From Beaufortia kweichowensis (Eukaryota > Chordata > Actinopteri > Cypriniformes > Gastromyzontidae), in the NCBI GenBank assembly GCA_019155185.1, contig CM032813.1, positions 6,617,001 to 6,681,000 on the forward strand: 64,000 bases of DNA. The letters run 5' to 3'. The position numbers were made by a program, and so were the translations under genes. Below the pieces are notes generated by a model, which did not search any database, was not told the origin of the DNA, and saw only the letters and a program-made list of their open reading frames with translations. Of this stretch, positions 13,601 to 25,200 are shown one piece after another. Position 1 is the first letter of the stretch, and the number at the start of each line of letters is the position of its first letter.

Positions 13601-14384
13601 TTAAACATTGAAATTAAACATTTCAAATTCAGATTTTTAAGATCATGAGAAACATTTTTGAATATGTGTTTGAACTTTTGACCGGTACTGTATATACGAA
13701 TAATTTTAATATATTGGCGCTATAAAGTATTTACAATAAATTTAATTTAGACTAATATAACCCAGTACATGCGTATAATGTCTAATAATAAGCTATTTTT
13801 GTATCTGGCAACTTTTTACTTATCAAACGATTAGTGTTTCTGTCAATATGTAATACCTGCTCGACTGTGGTTGGATCCACAAGCTGAAGTGTGGCTGCAT
13901 TCTCATACTCATCCTCACTATTGTTGCCCCCAGCTCCCTCCTCGGGGTCTGACACAGGACTACCTCCTCCTCCTCCTCCTCCCACTCTTCCTCCTCCACC
14001 TGTCAAACCGCTGGAGCAAACCGCCTGCCGTCTCCGTTTGCTTAGTCCAGGTCCCGAGCAGCAGCTTCCAACCACACCCGTGCCACAGGGTAACTCTACA
14101 CGACCACCGACCACAACAGAGTTTGCGTTCCCGTCACACTGCACGACAGGCGCTCCAGCGGCACCGGGCTGTGGGGAGGCTGGCTGCGGGCGAGCGCTCG
14201 ACTCGATCCGCCGCTCTTCTCTGGACGACCACGGCGGCGGAGAGGCCCTGGCTCTCGATCCCGAGCGCACCCCGAGGGGATGAGGATGCGAGTGTGGCTC
14301 AGAGCCGCTTCGTCTGTCCTGTTCGTCCTTATGATCGCCGCCACCGGCTGTCGACGCCGGTTTCTTTTTCGGCAGGATTGTCAT
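10671..14384 (-). CDS. otud5: OTUD5 (DUBA), OTU-family deubiquitinase
   Basis: Cysteine protease that trims Lys63/Lys48 ubiquitin chains; in mammals it dampens interferon signalling through TRAF3 and is needed in development. Exons: 13857-14384, 13079-13172, 12723-12787, 12438-12594, 12170-12318, 11871-12056, 11102-11309, 10919-11017, 10671-10792, totalling 535 residues. It starts with the family hallmark MTILPKKKP, then a low-complexity Gly/Pro/Ser N-terminus, CCSGPGLSKRRRQA and NSEDEYE. The OTU core shows the catalytic KEDGACLFRAV (Cys), ADQVYGDQDMHDVVRKHCMD, YINRKRKNNCHGNHIEMQA and RVSYHRNVHYNSVVNP (catalytic His). The long helix KTSEESWIEQQMLEDKKRA and the C-terminal DWEDDDILASVLAVSQQEYL (ubiquitin-interacting segment) follow. 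Compared with the mammalian protein, the stretch joining ..KQTRQ to PRKASATCSS lacks a short VRGPSQ-like insert. The catalytic residues are intact. In mammals the gene neighbours PIM2. Confidence 0.97.
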
Positions 14385-16248
14385 CGCTGGCCAGGTTGCG
14401 CTGATTTGTGTTGCTCCGAGTTACAGCGACTGAATAAACGGCTTTTTAATTGTTTACGAGCAGTTTGTTTCCATACATTTATTATTACACCCGTTCTGAC
14501 ATAATACAAGTTGTCCGTGATTTCAATACGAGCGTGACAAAGCGACTTTAATGGTTCAGTTTCAAAGTTTTTGTTTTGTAACAACGACCGTGAGTTCGAC
14601 TCAAACATCAACAAACCTCAATGCGATTTTACGTCATTTCCGGCGGTTTGTCTTCTTCGTGTGGATAAATTATATTGCAGACTTGATATTGCTTTGCACT
14701 GCCCCCTACTGCATAGTATACATTGTGTGCTCCTGCTTTGTTACGTTTCACACTGTAAAATTGTTTACTATCCTTTATTACTTTCCATTATATTCATGCT
14801 TTCAGCAGCCAGCATCCTGTTGCCATCTCGAAAATTATTATTATTTAATGATTATTTATGGTAGCATCTCAAAGTCTAATCAAATGATAAAATACTGCTC
14901 ATTAGTCTAAATTATAAGTTAATTATTAGTTGGCTCATTAGTATGTTATGTAGATATTCCATACATAAAGAGAATGTACATACTATACTATACTACTACA
15001 GAAACAGTTAAAGTGGTAAACGATTTTTTTTAAACAAACAGATTTTAAAAAGATTTTATTATTTTTTCAAGATTTTATTGTCATTTTTCAACATGCATTT
15101 AATCAATACATTTCCAGTATCTTTAAAAAAACCAAGACAAAATTCATCATCAAGTATGATAATGCTTCTGGTTCTGTGACTTAAAATGTAATTTGAGTTC
15201 ATAAACATGAACCAATGCATATTTATACCAATGTAAATTCCAGTGAATACCAGTTTTGTATGACAGGAAAATGATCTGAATGTCAGTCTCTAAAATGTAA
15301 AGAGATTGTTAATGTTTTTTATTTAGTTCCCTACACATCCATATAGAACAAAATTCCAGCAAACATGTAAAGATCTAACTTTACTGTGTTATTACAGATT
15401 GTCGTTGTTTTTCTTGGTAATCTATCATTTTCATAAATATGATTTAGAATACGGGATATTGCCTATTCTGAGGATTGCACATAAGACACTTATACAATTA
15501 TTCAGAAATATACAGTTATGGCACATTATCAAAAGATTTTAAGGAATGTGAAACCTCAGTGTATTTGCACTCTATCAGTCAAACGACTAAAATATTCTGA
15601 TTCCAGTATTGTCTCTGTATCTTTGCTCTTCGAGAGCATAACACTATTTGATCTGCTAAGATATTGCCACGATCTATACCTAAATCTTACGTGATTCTGT
15701 TATCATTATTCATGATGCTGAATAATTATTGCCATTCTCTGATGTCAAAGTTATGTATGAATTCATGTACACATGGACACTTCAGACAAATGCTGAAATG
15801 CTGGTAGAAGATGTTTTTCTTACTCCAAAGAGACTCATTTTAGACTTCATTTTTAATTTACTTACAACTTCAGCTTAGTTTGTGGTGAGAGGGGAAATAT
15901 AAAGGGGACAAATATGTTCAGTCTTAATGCTGATGCAAGATTTCCACATGAAAAATAATCCATTGGTTATAGCAACCAGATCCTTTTAGATCCAGATCCA
16001 GTTACACCTTCAGTTTATTTGTCCGTTTAAGGGTTAAATAAATACAATGCCACAGTTTCTTTAAAAGCTTGTGGCTTAACCACCTCTTTAGCCTTGTCTT
16101 GCATGATGTACATCTCACAGCCCTTGGTAACCTAAACAGATGTAGATGTAAGTTGCATTACATTTAAAGAATCACAGCTGGTTTTCTTCAATACATGTTT
16201 TTGATGTGCACAAAAAAAATCTCTTTACCACTGTGTTTTTTTTTAGGA
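14385..16248. other. otud5 upstream region and grm6 3' flank
   Basis: 14385-14650 is the otud5 5'UTR/promoter side, the only moderately GC-rich part. The rest is AT-rich, with no recognisable gene except the coding-like terminal-exon candidate at 16027-16131, which is listed separately. ORFs at 14551-14910 look like chance. Confidence 0.45.
16027..16131 (-). other. Orphan terminal-exon-like ORF downstream of grm6
   Basis: Read on the minus strand, a good 3' splice site (ctgtttag) is followed in phase 0 by 34 codons and a stop. The peptide starts VTKGCEMYIMQDKAKEVVKP and has mixed, non-repetitive amino acids with coding-like third positions. It lies about 120 bases beyond the grm6 stop on the same strand. 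It might be an alternative last exon or a relic. I found no phase-0 donor inside the grm6 terminal exon that would join it sensibly, and I recognise no family. Confidence 0.2.
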
Positions 16249-19200
16249 TTAATCCGCCTCGGTTTTGGTTTCTCCATTCTGCTTGTCATTGACTCTCTGT
16301 GAGAGACGAGATGAAACAGCAGCCGCCTGAGCCACGGCTCTGAAGCTACGCTTACGTTTCTGTACGTTCTGCTCCGGTTGGAAGATGATCACGTAGACTT
16401 TGGGGATGTACAGCATGCCCAGGGACACTGTGGCACTCAGACTCATAGACACCGTCAGCGTGGTGGTCTGAATGAACATCTGGTTGAGGATGGAAAAAGA
16501 TTAAGAGAGAATATTTCTGCCTGCCCTCATCCACGATAGAGGTCACACATCATATGCTGTAGATCAGCCATCAGTTTTAATGCTGGGATATCACTCTACA
16601 TTACACATGTATACTCTCTGTTGATTGTCACGGGGCTCGCTTCAGGAGATCACTTCATTCCCTGCAGCTCAGTTTAATGACTATTATTACTATTAGATAA
16701 AGCGCTGTGAAATAGACCACATGCAAGCGATTCCATTAATCGATATACTATCCTGTGTAAGCGCTATAGTACATATAATTTGCATACAATAATGAGGATT
16801 CATAATGTGTTTTTTTGTAGCCGAAATACTCTATATTAGTGACAAATAAGGCTGATTCCAGGTCAGCTGTGTGATTCTGTGCTGATTCAGTAACGTAATA
16901 TCTGATGCATAATGTTAACGCCATGTTAGTCATTCATGTAACTGGTGAACATGCACAGCACAGTTATTTTATTATATATAAATCCCAAAATAGCCCTCAT
17001 AAGAGACCTCTGACATTTTATGAAATTACACAAAGACTGCTTGAATTCTTGAGGAATACACAACTTAAATGTTATATAACAAGCCTGAGTAATAGCCTGC
17101 GGCAACAATCTTAATAAGGTGTTGAAATAACACTTAACGAATTAAGCTGACAAAATCGAACAGCTTCTCAATAGGATGAAATGCAAGATAACAGCACACA
17201 CACAAATATTTTAGCCACATGCACAAACACCTCGCATGTGCTTGAGTATTTCTGGTCTCTTTTTCCTACATGTATTTCTTTTCATTTAGAAGAACTGAAA
17301 AGACTTGAAGAGCACCTGAGGGGCAGGAGCTTTGCGGTTGACCGGCCGCTAAAAGACCTTTCTATTAGTCAGAGTATACTTTCCATTTTTAAATCCCTCT
17401 GCTTTGTAAGTAAAACCATCCCCCACTGGATGAATAGAAAATTGAATGAGTAAATGCATAAAGTGTGGACAGCGTTTGAACAGTGAGGCTTAAGGCCAAC
17501 AAAATGGTTTCATGATTAAATAGTAATTGTGTTATCCTGATATTAGCCATAAATCTTTACTTTTCTGATATCTGATCAGTAACTGTTTTACAAAACTGAA
17601 ACCATCCAGTTTAAATGTCGGACTTTGGCTATACTAGTCAGATGTAGTAACCTCCGCCCAAAATCCATATATATCTTCCCAACAGTTTACCTTTTCTGTT
17701 GATTGTGATGTGCCAAAAAATATGGGAACGAAAGCCAACCAGATGATACAGGTGGTGTACATAGTAAAGCCGATGGGTTTAGCCTCATTGAAGGTCTCAG
17801 GAACCCCTCTGCTCTTGATAGCATAGACTGTACACGTAACCATCAGTGCCATACTGTAGCTCAAACAGCCAATCAGAGACAGATCTGACATATCACATTT
17901 CAGAATTCCACGTGCATACTCGGGGTTGGGCGGGCGCAGCTCATCAAAATCAATATTCGTGTAAGGGGGAACAACTCCAAACCAAATGAAAATTCCCAGG
18001 AGCTGTGAAGAGAGAAGCATATTCATACAATTTCAATAGTCCATGTAAAGTAACCTACCATCAAACTACAGGATCACAATTAATATTTAAAACAATGTTC
18101 AAAACATTCCATGGATGTTGTTTGAAAAGGAGACTGTGTTACTAAATATTACAAGTAGACATACTATAAAAATAAGAGCTTTCAGAGGAATTACTGTGCT
18201 ATTCTTAAAATCTTGCATCCTTCTTAAATTATTCAACAAAAAAGTCCTTGTGCTTAAAAGTGTTCTGGAGACACAGTGGACGAAAGGGTTTTACAAAGCT
18301 ATATTAGTCTGTTAACCTGATAACGGTCTACACATATTGAGCATACACATAAAAATGCAATATCCGAATTGTTTTTAAACTTTAGATATTTAAAAAAAAT
18401 AATAATTTGAGGTTCTTTTATAATATTTTATAATATGTTTATTGTTATTAAAATTGGTCAAATATTTATTCTTAGACCTTTCCATCAATATATAGATTGT
18501 CATGATTAGATTAGATGATTAGAATTTAACTATAAAATATTAAAGTGAGTAGCAAAATAACACTAAAATAAAGTTTTCCTCCTGTGAAACCGTGACACTT
18601 AATAGGTTCATTTAAATTTTTGATCCAAATAATTCCATTTAATATTTTAAATTCAGATTACAGAAAAATATACATCTATTAAAACGTATGTATTCGGAAT
18701 GCAACCTACACACCTGTACTGAGATGAGAATAAAGGTGATGATCAGCTGTGACGTTGGACTGATAAATTTTGGTGGCGTGACAGATTTCTTTCCCTGCTC
18801 GAAGATTCTGTAGATTCGATTAGTTTTGGTAAGCATGGCTGCGTAACTAATGCACATGCCCAGTCCCAAAAACAGCCTGCGGAACGCACACACAACAGAT
18901 CCCGGCTCGGCGATCATGAAAAAAGTGATGAGATAAATGAGAAAAATCCCCGTCAGGAGGACATAGCTGAGCTCTCGGCCTGAAGCTCGGACTATCGGGG
19001 TGTCATTGAATCGTATGAAGGTGATGATGACTCCAGATGTAGCGAGGATACCCAGCACGGCCAGGAACACAGGGATGATGGCCCACGGAGAGCTCCACTC
19101 CAGTTTGATTATTGGGGTGGGTCTGCAACCGGTGCGGTTTGGAGTGGGTCTCATGTCGAAGGGACAGGTGTCACAGTTAAACTCATCCAGGAGGTACTGA

Positions 19201-22200
19201 TAACCGTCACATAGTTCACAGTGCCAGCAGCATGGTACACCCTTTACCATCCGTTTTCTTTCTCCAGACTCACAGGGAAAACTGCATACTGAGTGTGGAA
19301 CTTGTTTTTCTCCTCCGGACCACTGCATTTCTTCAGCCTTAGAGAAAGAGTGAAGTATTTTTTTTCAACCAAACAACTGTCACTGCACATATTAAGCATA
19401 CACATGAAAATGCGCTATCCGAACTACAATTTTTTAAACTGTAAATATTTGAGTATTTTTAATAAATTAATTAATTCTAACTTTTTTTTAGTTTATGTTT
19501 GTTATGAAAAATTGACAGACTTCAGTCTTTGACCTTTACATTAATATAGTTTGTCATGATTAGATTAGAATTCAAATATTTCATATTGAACTGAAAAGAG
19601 AAATAACCTAACTGAGCTATAGGAAGAGAAAACATATGCTTACATTGAGTCGTAAGTGATTGGTCCACTGGCCAATAATTTTATATCCTGGGTAGGTGCT
19701 ATTGGAAAACTGGTATTGGAATATATCATATCGTCCCGGGGCATCGCCGTTTTCATTAAACATCACACCTGTACCAGCACTGCCTTCACAGTACAGAAAG
19801 ACAAGTGCAAGCATTTCTGGTTATTATTACAAATGCAAATCCTAAACAGTTTTACTGGCTGGGCATAAAATTGCATTACTGTCTGACAAAAAACTACGTG
19901 CTCTTAAAGTTTATTCTGCACCCCATAGTTCTTTTTTGACATATTTTTTCAAAAGAACATAGGAAGCAAAAGCCAAAAGAGAATTTCCTCAGCTCTATGA
20001 CAAACTTAACTTGAAGGTGACTTTCCCATCTCATGTTCCTATGGTGTTACAAATAAAAAAAATCTCCTCGTTGTAATTCTACAATGCGTGTCTCAAGTCC
20101 CTCTCAAGTAAAGCGAAGTAAATCAGAATCAAACAAGACCAGCGTGCATTGTCGTTCACGAGGGGTAAGGTCTCCACACTGCTTGTTTTGCACAGAGCCC
20201 CTCCGGCACTAAAACCATAAAGGATTTCCAGACAAGAGCGTATAGCACGTCCACTGTGCATAAACTGAATAGCTGTGCATTTCATAGAAATTTCCCAGGA
20301 TTCAAACACTACAGTGACGAAAAGAAGAGGGATTTTTTATTGAGAGACAGAAGTGAAAGGGAAAATGTGCCTTGTGTTTGGAGAGAATCTGCCCCAGGGA
20401 TAAAAGAAGTCACGGATAGAGAAGGAGGTGCTGGGGTGCTTGTGCACTGCTGTATTGTGCATTAGTGGATTTCTTCAGGCTTGCTTTAAGTGCTGACCTC
20501 CTCTCACTGTACTCTCACTCAATAACCCATGAGACTCTTCAATCCTTAAAGAAAATGCAGCTTCTGTGTTGCCCTTTCTGATCTCACAGAAACTAAAAAC
20601 ACCTATTTTTTACCTGTCAGTTTTACTGTAATAGTTAAATCTTAGATTCAAGAAACATGCAGTTTGGCTAAAGCAAGGCAACTTCAGGTTTTTGATTAGC
20701 TTTTTGTTTTTTCTTGTGTTGTGGTATATTATTAATGTAGATCAACAATAAATTTGTAAGAATTTAGCTGGAACATTTTTTATCAAATACCTTTAAAATT
20801 AAATTATGAGAGAGATTCTATTGATAATAATTGTGCAGCTCTTAACTCTTACACTTTAACTGTATGAAATATTTCAAATTACAGAATTAAAAGTTTTAAG
20901 TTTTGCTGTCCATGTGCACGTTAAAGCTGTGTTTTTACTGTCAATAAGCTACCCATTAAGTCACCTGAACAATAAAAGAGGAACTTCAGAGCAATACAAA
21001 ATTTCTTCTGCAGATTATTATACAAAACCTTTCTCAGAAATTTGTGGCACCCCTCAAAACACATTTGAAATAAGGATTTTAACCCCTCAAAACACACATT
21101 TTGCATGAATAAAACCCATTCCATTAAATTGTTATTTTCTCAAGGTCTCTATCTTTTCTCAATGTTTAATATGTTTACTGACAACTATGTCCTTGACCAA
21201 AAAAACATCAACCTCACCATTAAAACTGACAGCACGGATGTAACTCAGCAGCATTCTCCCATCCACAGGATCCATTTTGTCACAAATACCCATGGCACCC
21301 GGGCAGAGGTCCATGTGCATGCTGTGGAGCGCGTGGGCCATGGCATAAACAGCGTCAATCACAAACTGTACCTTCCCTTCCTGCTCGTATGGTGAATCCC
21401 TGTTGATTCGTTCTTCTCCTGATGGGAGGCCAACATTAAAGGGCAGATACAAAAGGGCTTTATACAACTTTAGCATAAGTGTATTAAGTGGATATGTGAC
21501 CATTAAAACGAGTCAAGTTGTCAACAATCTTATTTTCTCACCTGTACATTTCCTCAGCCCATTGTCTGTTCTGAAGCCCGGTCGTGTCAGTTTGCATTTG
21601 AAATCATCTTCCCAAAACTCAGCAAACCAGATGTTCCTGCGATTGTTTTCCAAAGATCTCGTGGTAAAGTACTGGTCAAATCCTGAGAAACAAGTATGTA
21701 TCAAATAACACATGACTATGCTTGTCTAGCAAAATAAAAAACAAAAACTGTGAAAAAAGCAAAATCTCACAAAATTTCAATTTTCTGGCTTATAACCTGC
21801 TCACAGTATTTCAGATTAGCATTTCTTTTATGTTTCTCAAAATGTTTAGTCAAATTTTGTACCTTTGTTCGATCTTGACAATTACATTTTTCCAGTAAAA
21901 AGTAAATATATGTGCAAAGATATGTCTACCTTTACTGAACTTTAAAACCTATTGCACTTATTCTGTAACATTAAATAAAACTTAACTCCAATAATATCAG
22001 TTTATTTTCTAATTTTAATAATATTACAAACAAATCAATTATAAATCCTCCATAAGTGTTTCACATAGCACATTTTGAGGTCCTTGACAATTTCTTATTG
22101 TGGTATCATAAAAGCTGCACCTATAATATTTAAAAAAGAAAGAAAGAATAAAAAAATAAATAATTATTTTAATATAGTTTTAGATGGAATATAACACATC

Positions 22201-25200
22201 ACAAAGTAGGATATATTTAATTTCATGCAAACTCACCATTACTTTACATTTATCACAGAAGACTTCATGAATGATTTATATAGGTTTTTCAGATGGAGTT
22301 TTCCTAATGAAATCTCCATTTGCTGGAACCCAAATTTCATTTTTCATACCCTCAATGGATGCCCGTTTAGGAAGGATGGTGACTGCGCCCTCAGCAACCT
22401 CCTCCTGGTTCAGGATAGGTGCGTTCTTTGCTCCCCAGCTATCAGAGCCCACAAATAAGAAGTGACCGGTGAGATTTGCTCTTTTCGCTGCTTCCAAAAC
22501 ACGCCTAGATTAAATAAACACAGAAACAGACCTCAGAGAATGAGAAAGTCAGCACTCGAAAACAATGAAATATTTTAATTAGTATGTGTCACCAGGTTAA
22601 TCTGGGATTAGATTAGTAAAACCAAATAGTAATTCACTCCACTGTGCAGCAGATTTTTCTCCCACTAATTGTAACCAAAGTTCACCTCCTGCTTCAGATA
22701 AATATTCTGACTTTTTCTGACAAAACTACTTACTTAATGTCATCTTCATTTGCAAAGATAATAACCCCTCTGGCATTAGATGTCTCCATTAGTCTCTTGA
22801 TAATCTTGTCAAACTCTCCTGGTCTGGGCTCTCTAGGAATTTTAATGGTCTGTGCAATGCAAAGACCTCCTGAATAAAACAAATTAAAATGGCTAGTTAT
22901 TTTGTAAACCACACAAATAATTATGCACAAATATACAACCTGCTCGGTCTGTAGCATGGTATCATTTATTTACATTCAGAAAATTATGACTTATTATTAT
23001 CCACTTTCAACATCAAATGTGTTAAATCTTTGGGTAGACAGTGAACAATTTTATATCAGTTAAGGAAACTCAAAATATGGTAAATATGGTAAAAAAAGAC
23101 GATAAAAATTACTATACAACCAAAGAACATAACATGCTTATACATTGTGGATTTATTTATTTAAGATTAAGTAAGATTAAGTTCATTTTATGTAACAGAA
23201 CTCAAGCATCGTCATTGTAACGCCCAAGACTTCTTTACCTGCTTCCCTGGATATCTGGATGAAAGCATCTACACCACTCTCTCCATAGTTTCCTTCTGAT
23301 GCCAAAGTAGAAACATAGTTCCACCCCATGGCTTTGACAATGTCCACCATCGCCTGGGCCTGGAAAGAGTCAGGCGGCACCACACGGGAGAAAAAATCAT
23401 AGCGATTGTTGTCACTAAGCTCAGGTGCTGTGGAAGCGTAACTGATCTGAGGAATCTGCAACACAGAAGTACAAAAAAGATCAGTGACCAGGACTTACTT
23501 TAGACGATTTTTTAGTCGAATTTTAATCGATCTTCAGTTTAATGAAACAATATCGATTCGAAAAATCCCCCGTACTTCACATCAGGATGTGAATCTGTAT
23601 TTCGCCTCTCGTCCTGAAGATTTCGCCATCATTCGAGTTCATGTTAAAGTGTTTTGTTACTTGAAGTAATAAGTCATTCAGAACATAACTGTGTGGGTTC
23701 TTCAAGCAGTAAATGTGTTTTTATGTGATTTTATTAATATAGCTGAGTTGGAGGCTTTCAGTTACCAGCATATGTGTTTACATATGGATTCCATGTCTGC
23801 AAAACTAGCATTTTAAATTAAATACTGCTAATTTATCGATATTGAAATCTAATCGAAATCTAAACGAATCAAAACCATATCTAATCGCCAAGTTTAGTTT
23901 AAAACAGATCACAGTTCGCATTAAGTAGTAAAAAAAACTGTAGTATAATTTCTGTGAATGTAAAATCAACTAACTGTTGGATCTGCACTGAATCAAGTAA
24001 AATAACCTGTGCATATTTTAGCCAATGAGACTTTTGATACACCATATTTAAATATATAGGAATAAATTATGCCACAATTTTCATTTTTGGGTAAGTTCCT
24101 TCATGGAAAACACCATAAATTTCTCTTTGCAAAACATATTTCATTGTCTTGTAAAAGTATCAAATTTTCAAAATTAATCAAATTAAATGATTGCAGTGTC
24201 TCATTACCAAAACATACCAAGTGTACTGCTTTGTGGTATAATATTTGCTGTAGCACATAAAATCCAGAGGAAATACAGATGGTATGCCCTACCACTTGTA
24301 AAAGCATTTGTTTGGAAAAAAGGATGAGAAGATTAATTTACTGTTGTGCTAGTTTCTTAATGACCCAGTCGATGTCACTGGGCTAGGCATTGCGCCAACT
24401 AATGTCAGCCCAGCCCGTGTGAGCTTCTTTAAAGAAGTGATGGGCGAGCGCACATGGAGAAAAAGGTGGATGCAGAACTCAGAAAGAGGCAGAGGACCAT
24501 TTGACAGATTATCTGGAAGGATTAAAGGGTTTTAGTCAAATTATGTTAAGCACAGAGGGAGAGACAGAGATCAAGAGGCAAGGTTGCCATTTCTCAGCCA
24601 TAAGCCATACAATATATTTAATTCTACAAGCTCACTTGCTATGGCAGATTCACCTCTCCCCTTCCCTCATCATACTACATGTAACATCATGTAGTATATA
24701 TTGCAGTTTGTTGCTGTTTGCAGTATGCAAATATACAATGGAAAAAAACATAAGATGATACTGAAAGATTCTTGTCTTAGATTCTGATTTGTTGCTATGC
24801 ACCATAAGCATTACACCTTCAAGCCCTTCCACACGAGTCATGTCAACATTAACAGCAGCCACAGCAAACGTTTCCTAGTAGCACATGTTCCCAGAGCATC
24901 TGTGAGGGGTCTCTATATTTCATTAATTTTCTAACAGAAAATAATGACCTTTCATGTAAGGAAATCCCAAATGACACTTGAGAAATAAAGTTTGCAATAT
25001 AAAAAACATACAAAGAAAAAAATTATACACTTTTAAAGTCCCACTTTTAAAAGGGTAGTTCACTAAAAAATACATTTCTTTTATTATTTACTCACCCTCA
25101 TGTCATGTCAAACCAGTATGACTTTCTTGCTTCAGCAGAACACAGAAGATGATATTTTGCAAAACGCTGGTTACCGGCACCCATTCACTTTCATAGTGTG

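Noticed and set aside
13871..14404. Long plus-strand ORFs opposite otud5 exon 1
   Set aside because: GC-rich antisense of the Gly/Pro/Ser-coding exon; the minus strand has the clear OTUD5 start and splice sites.
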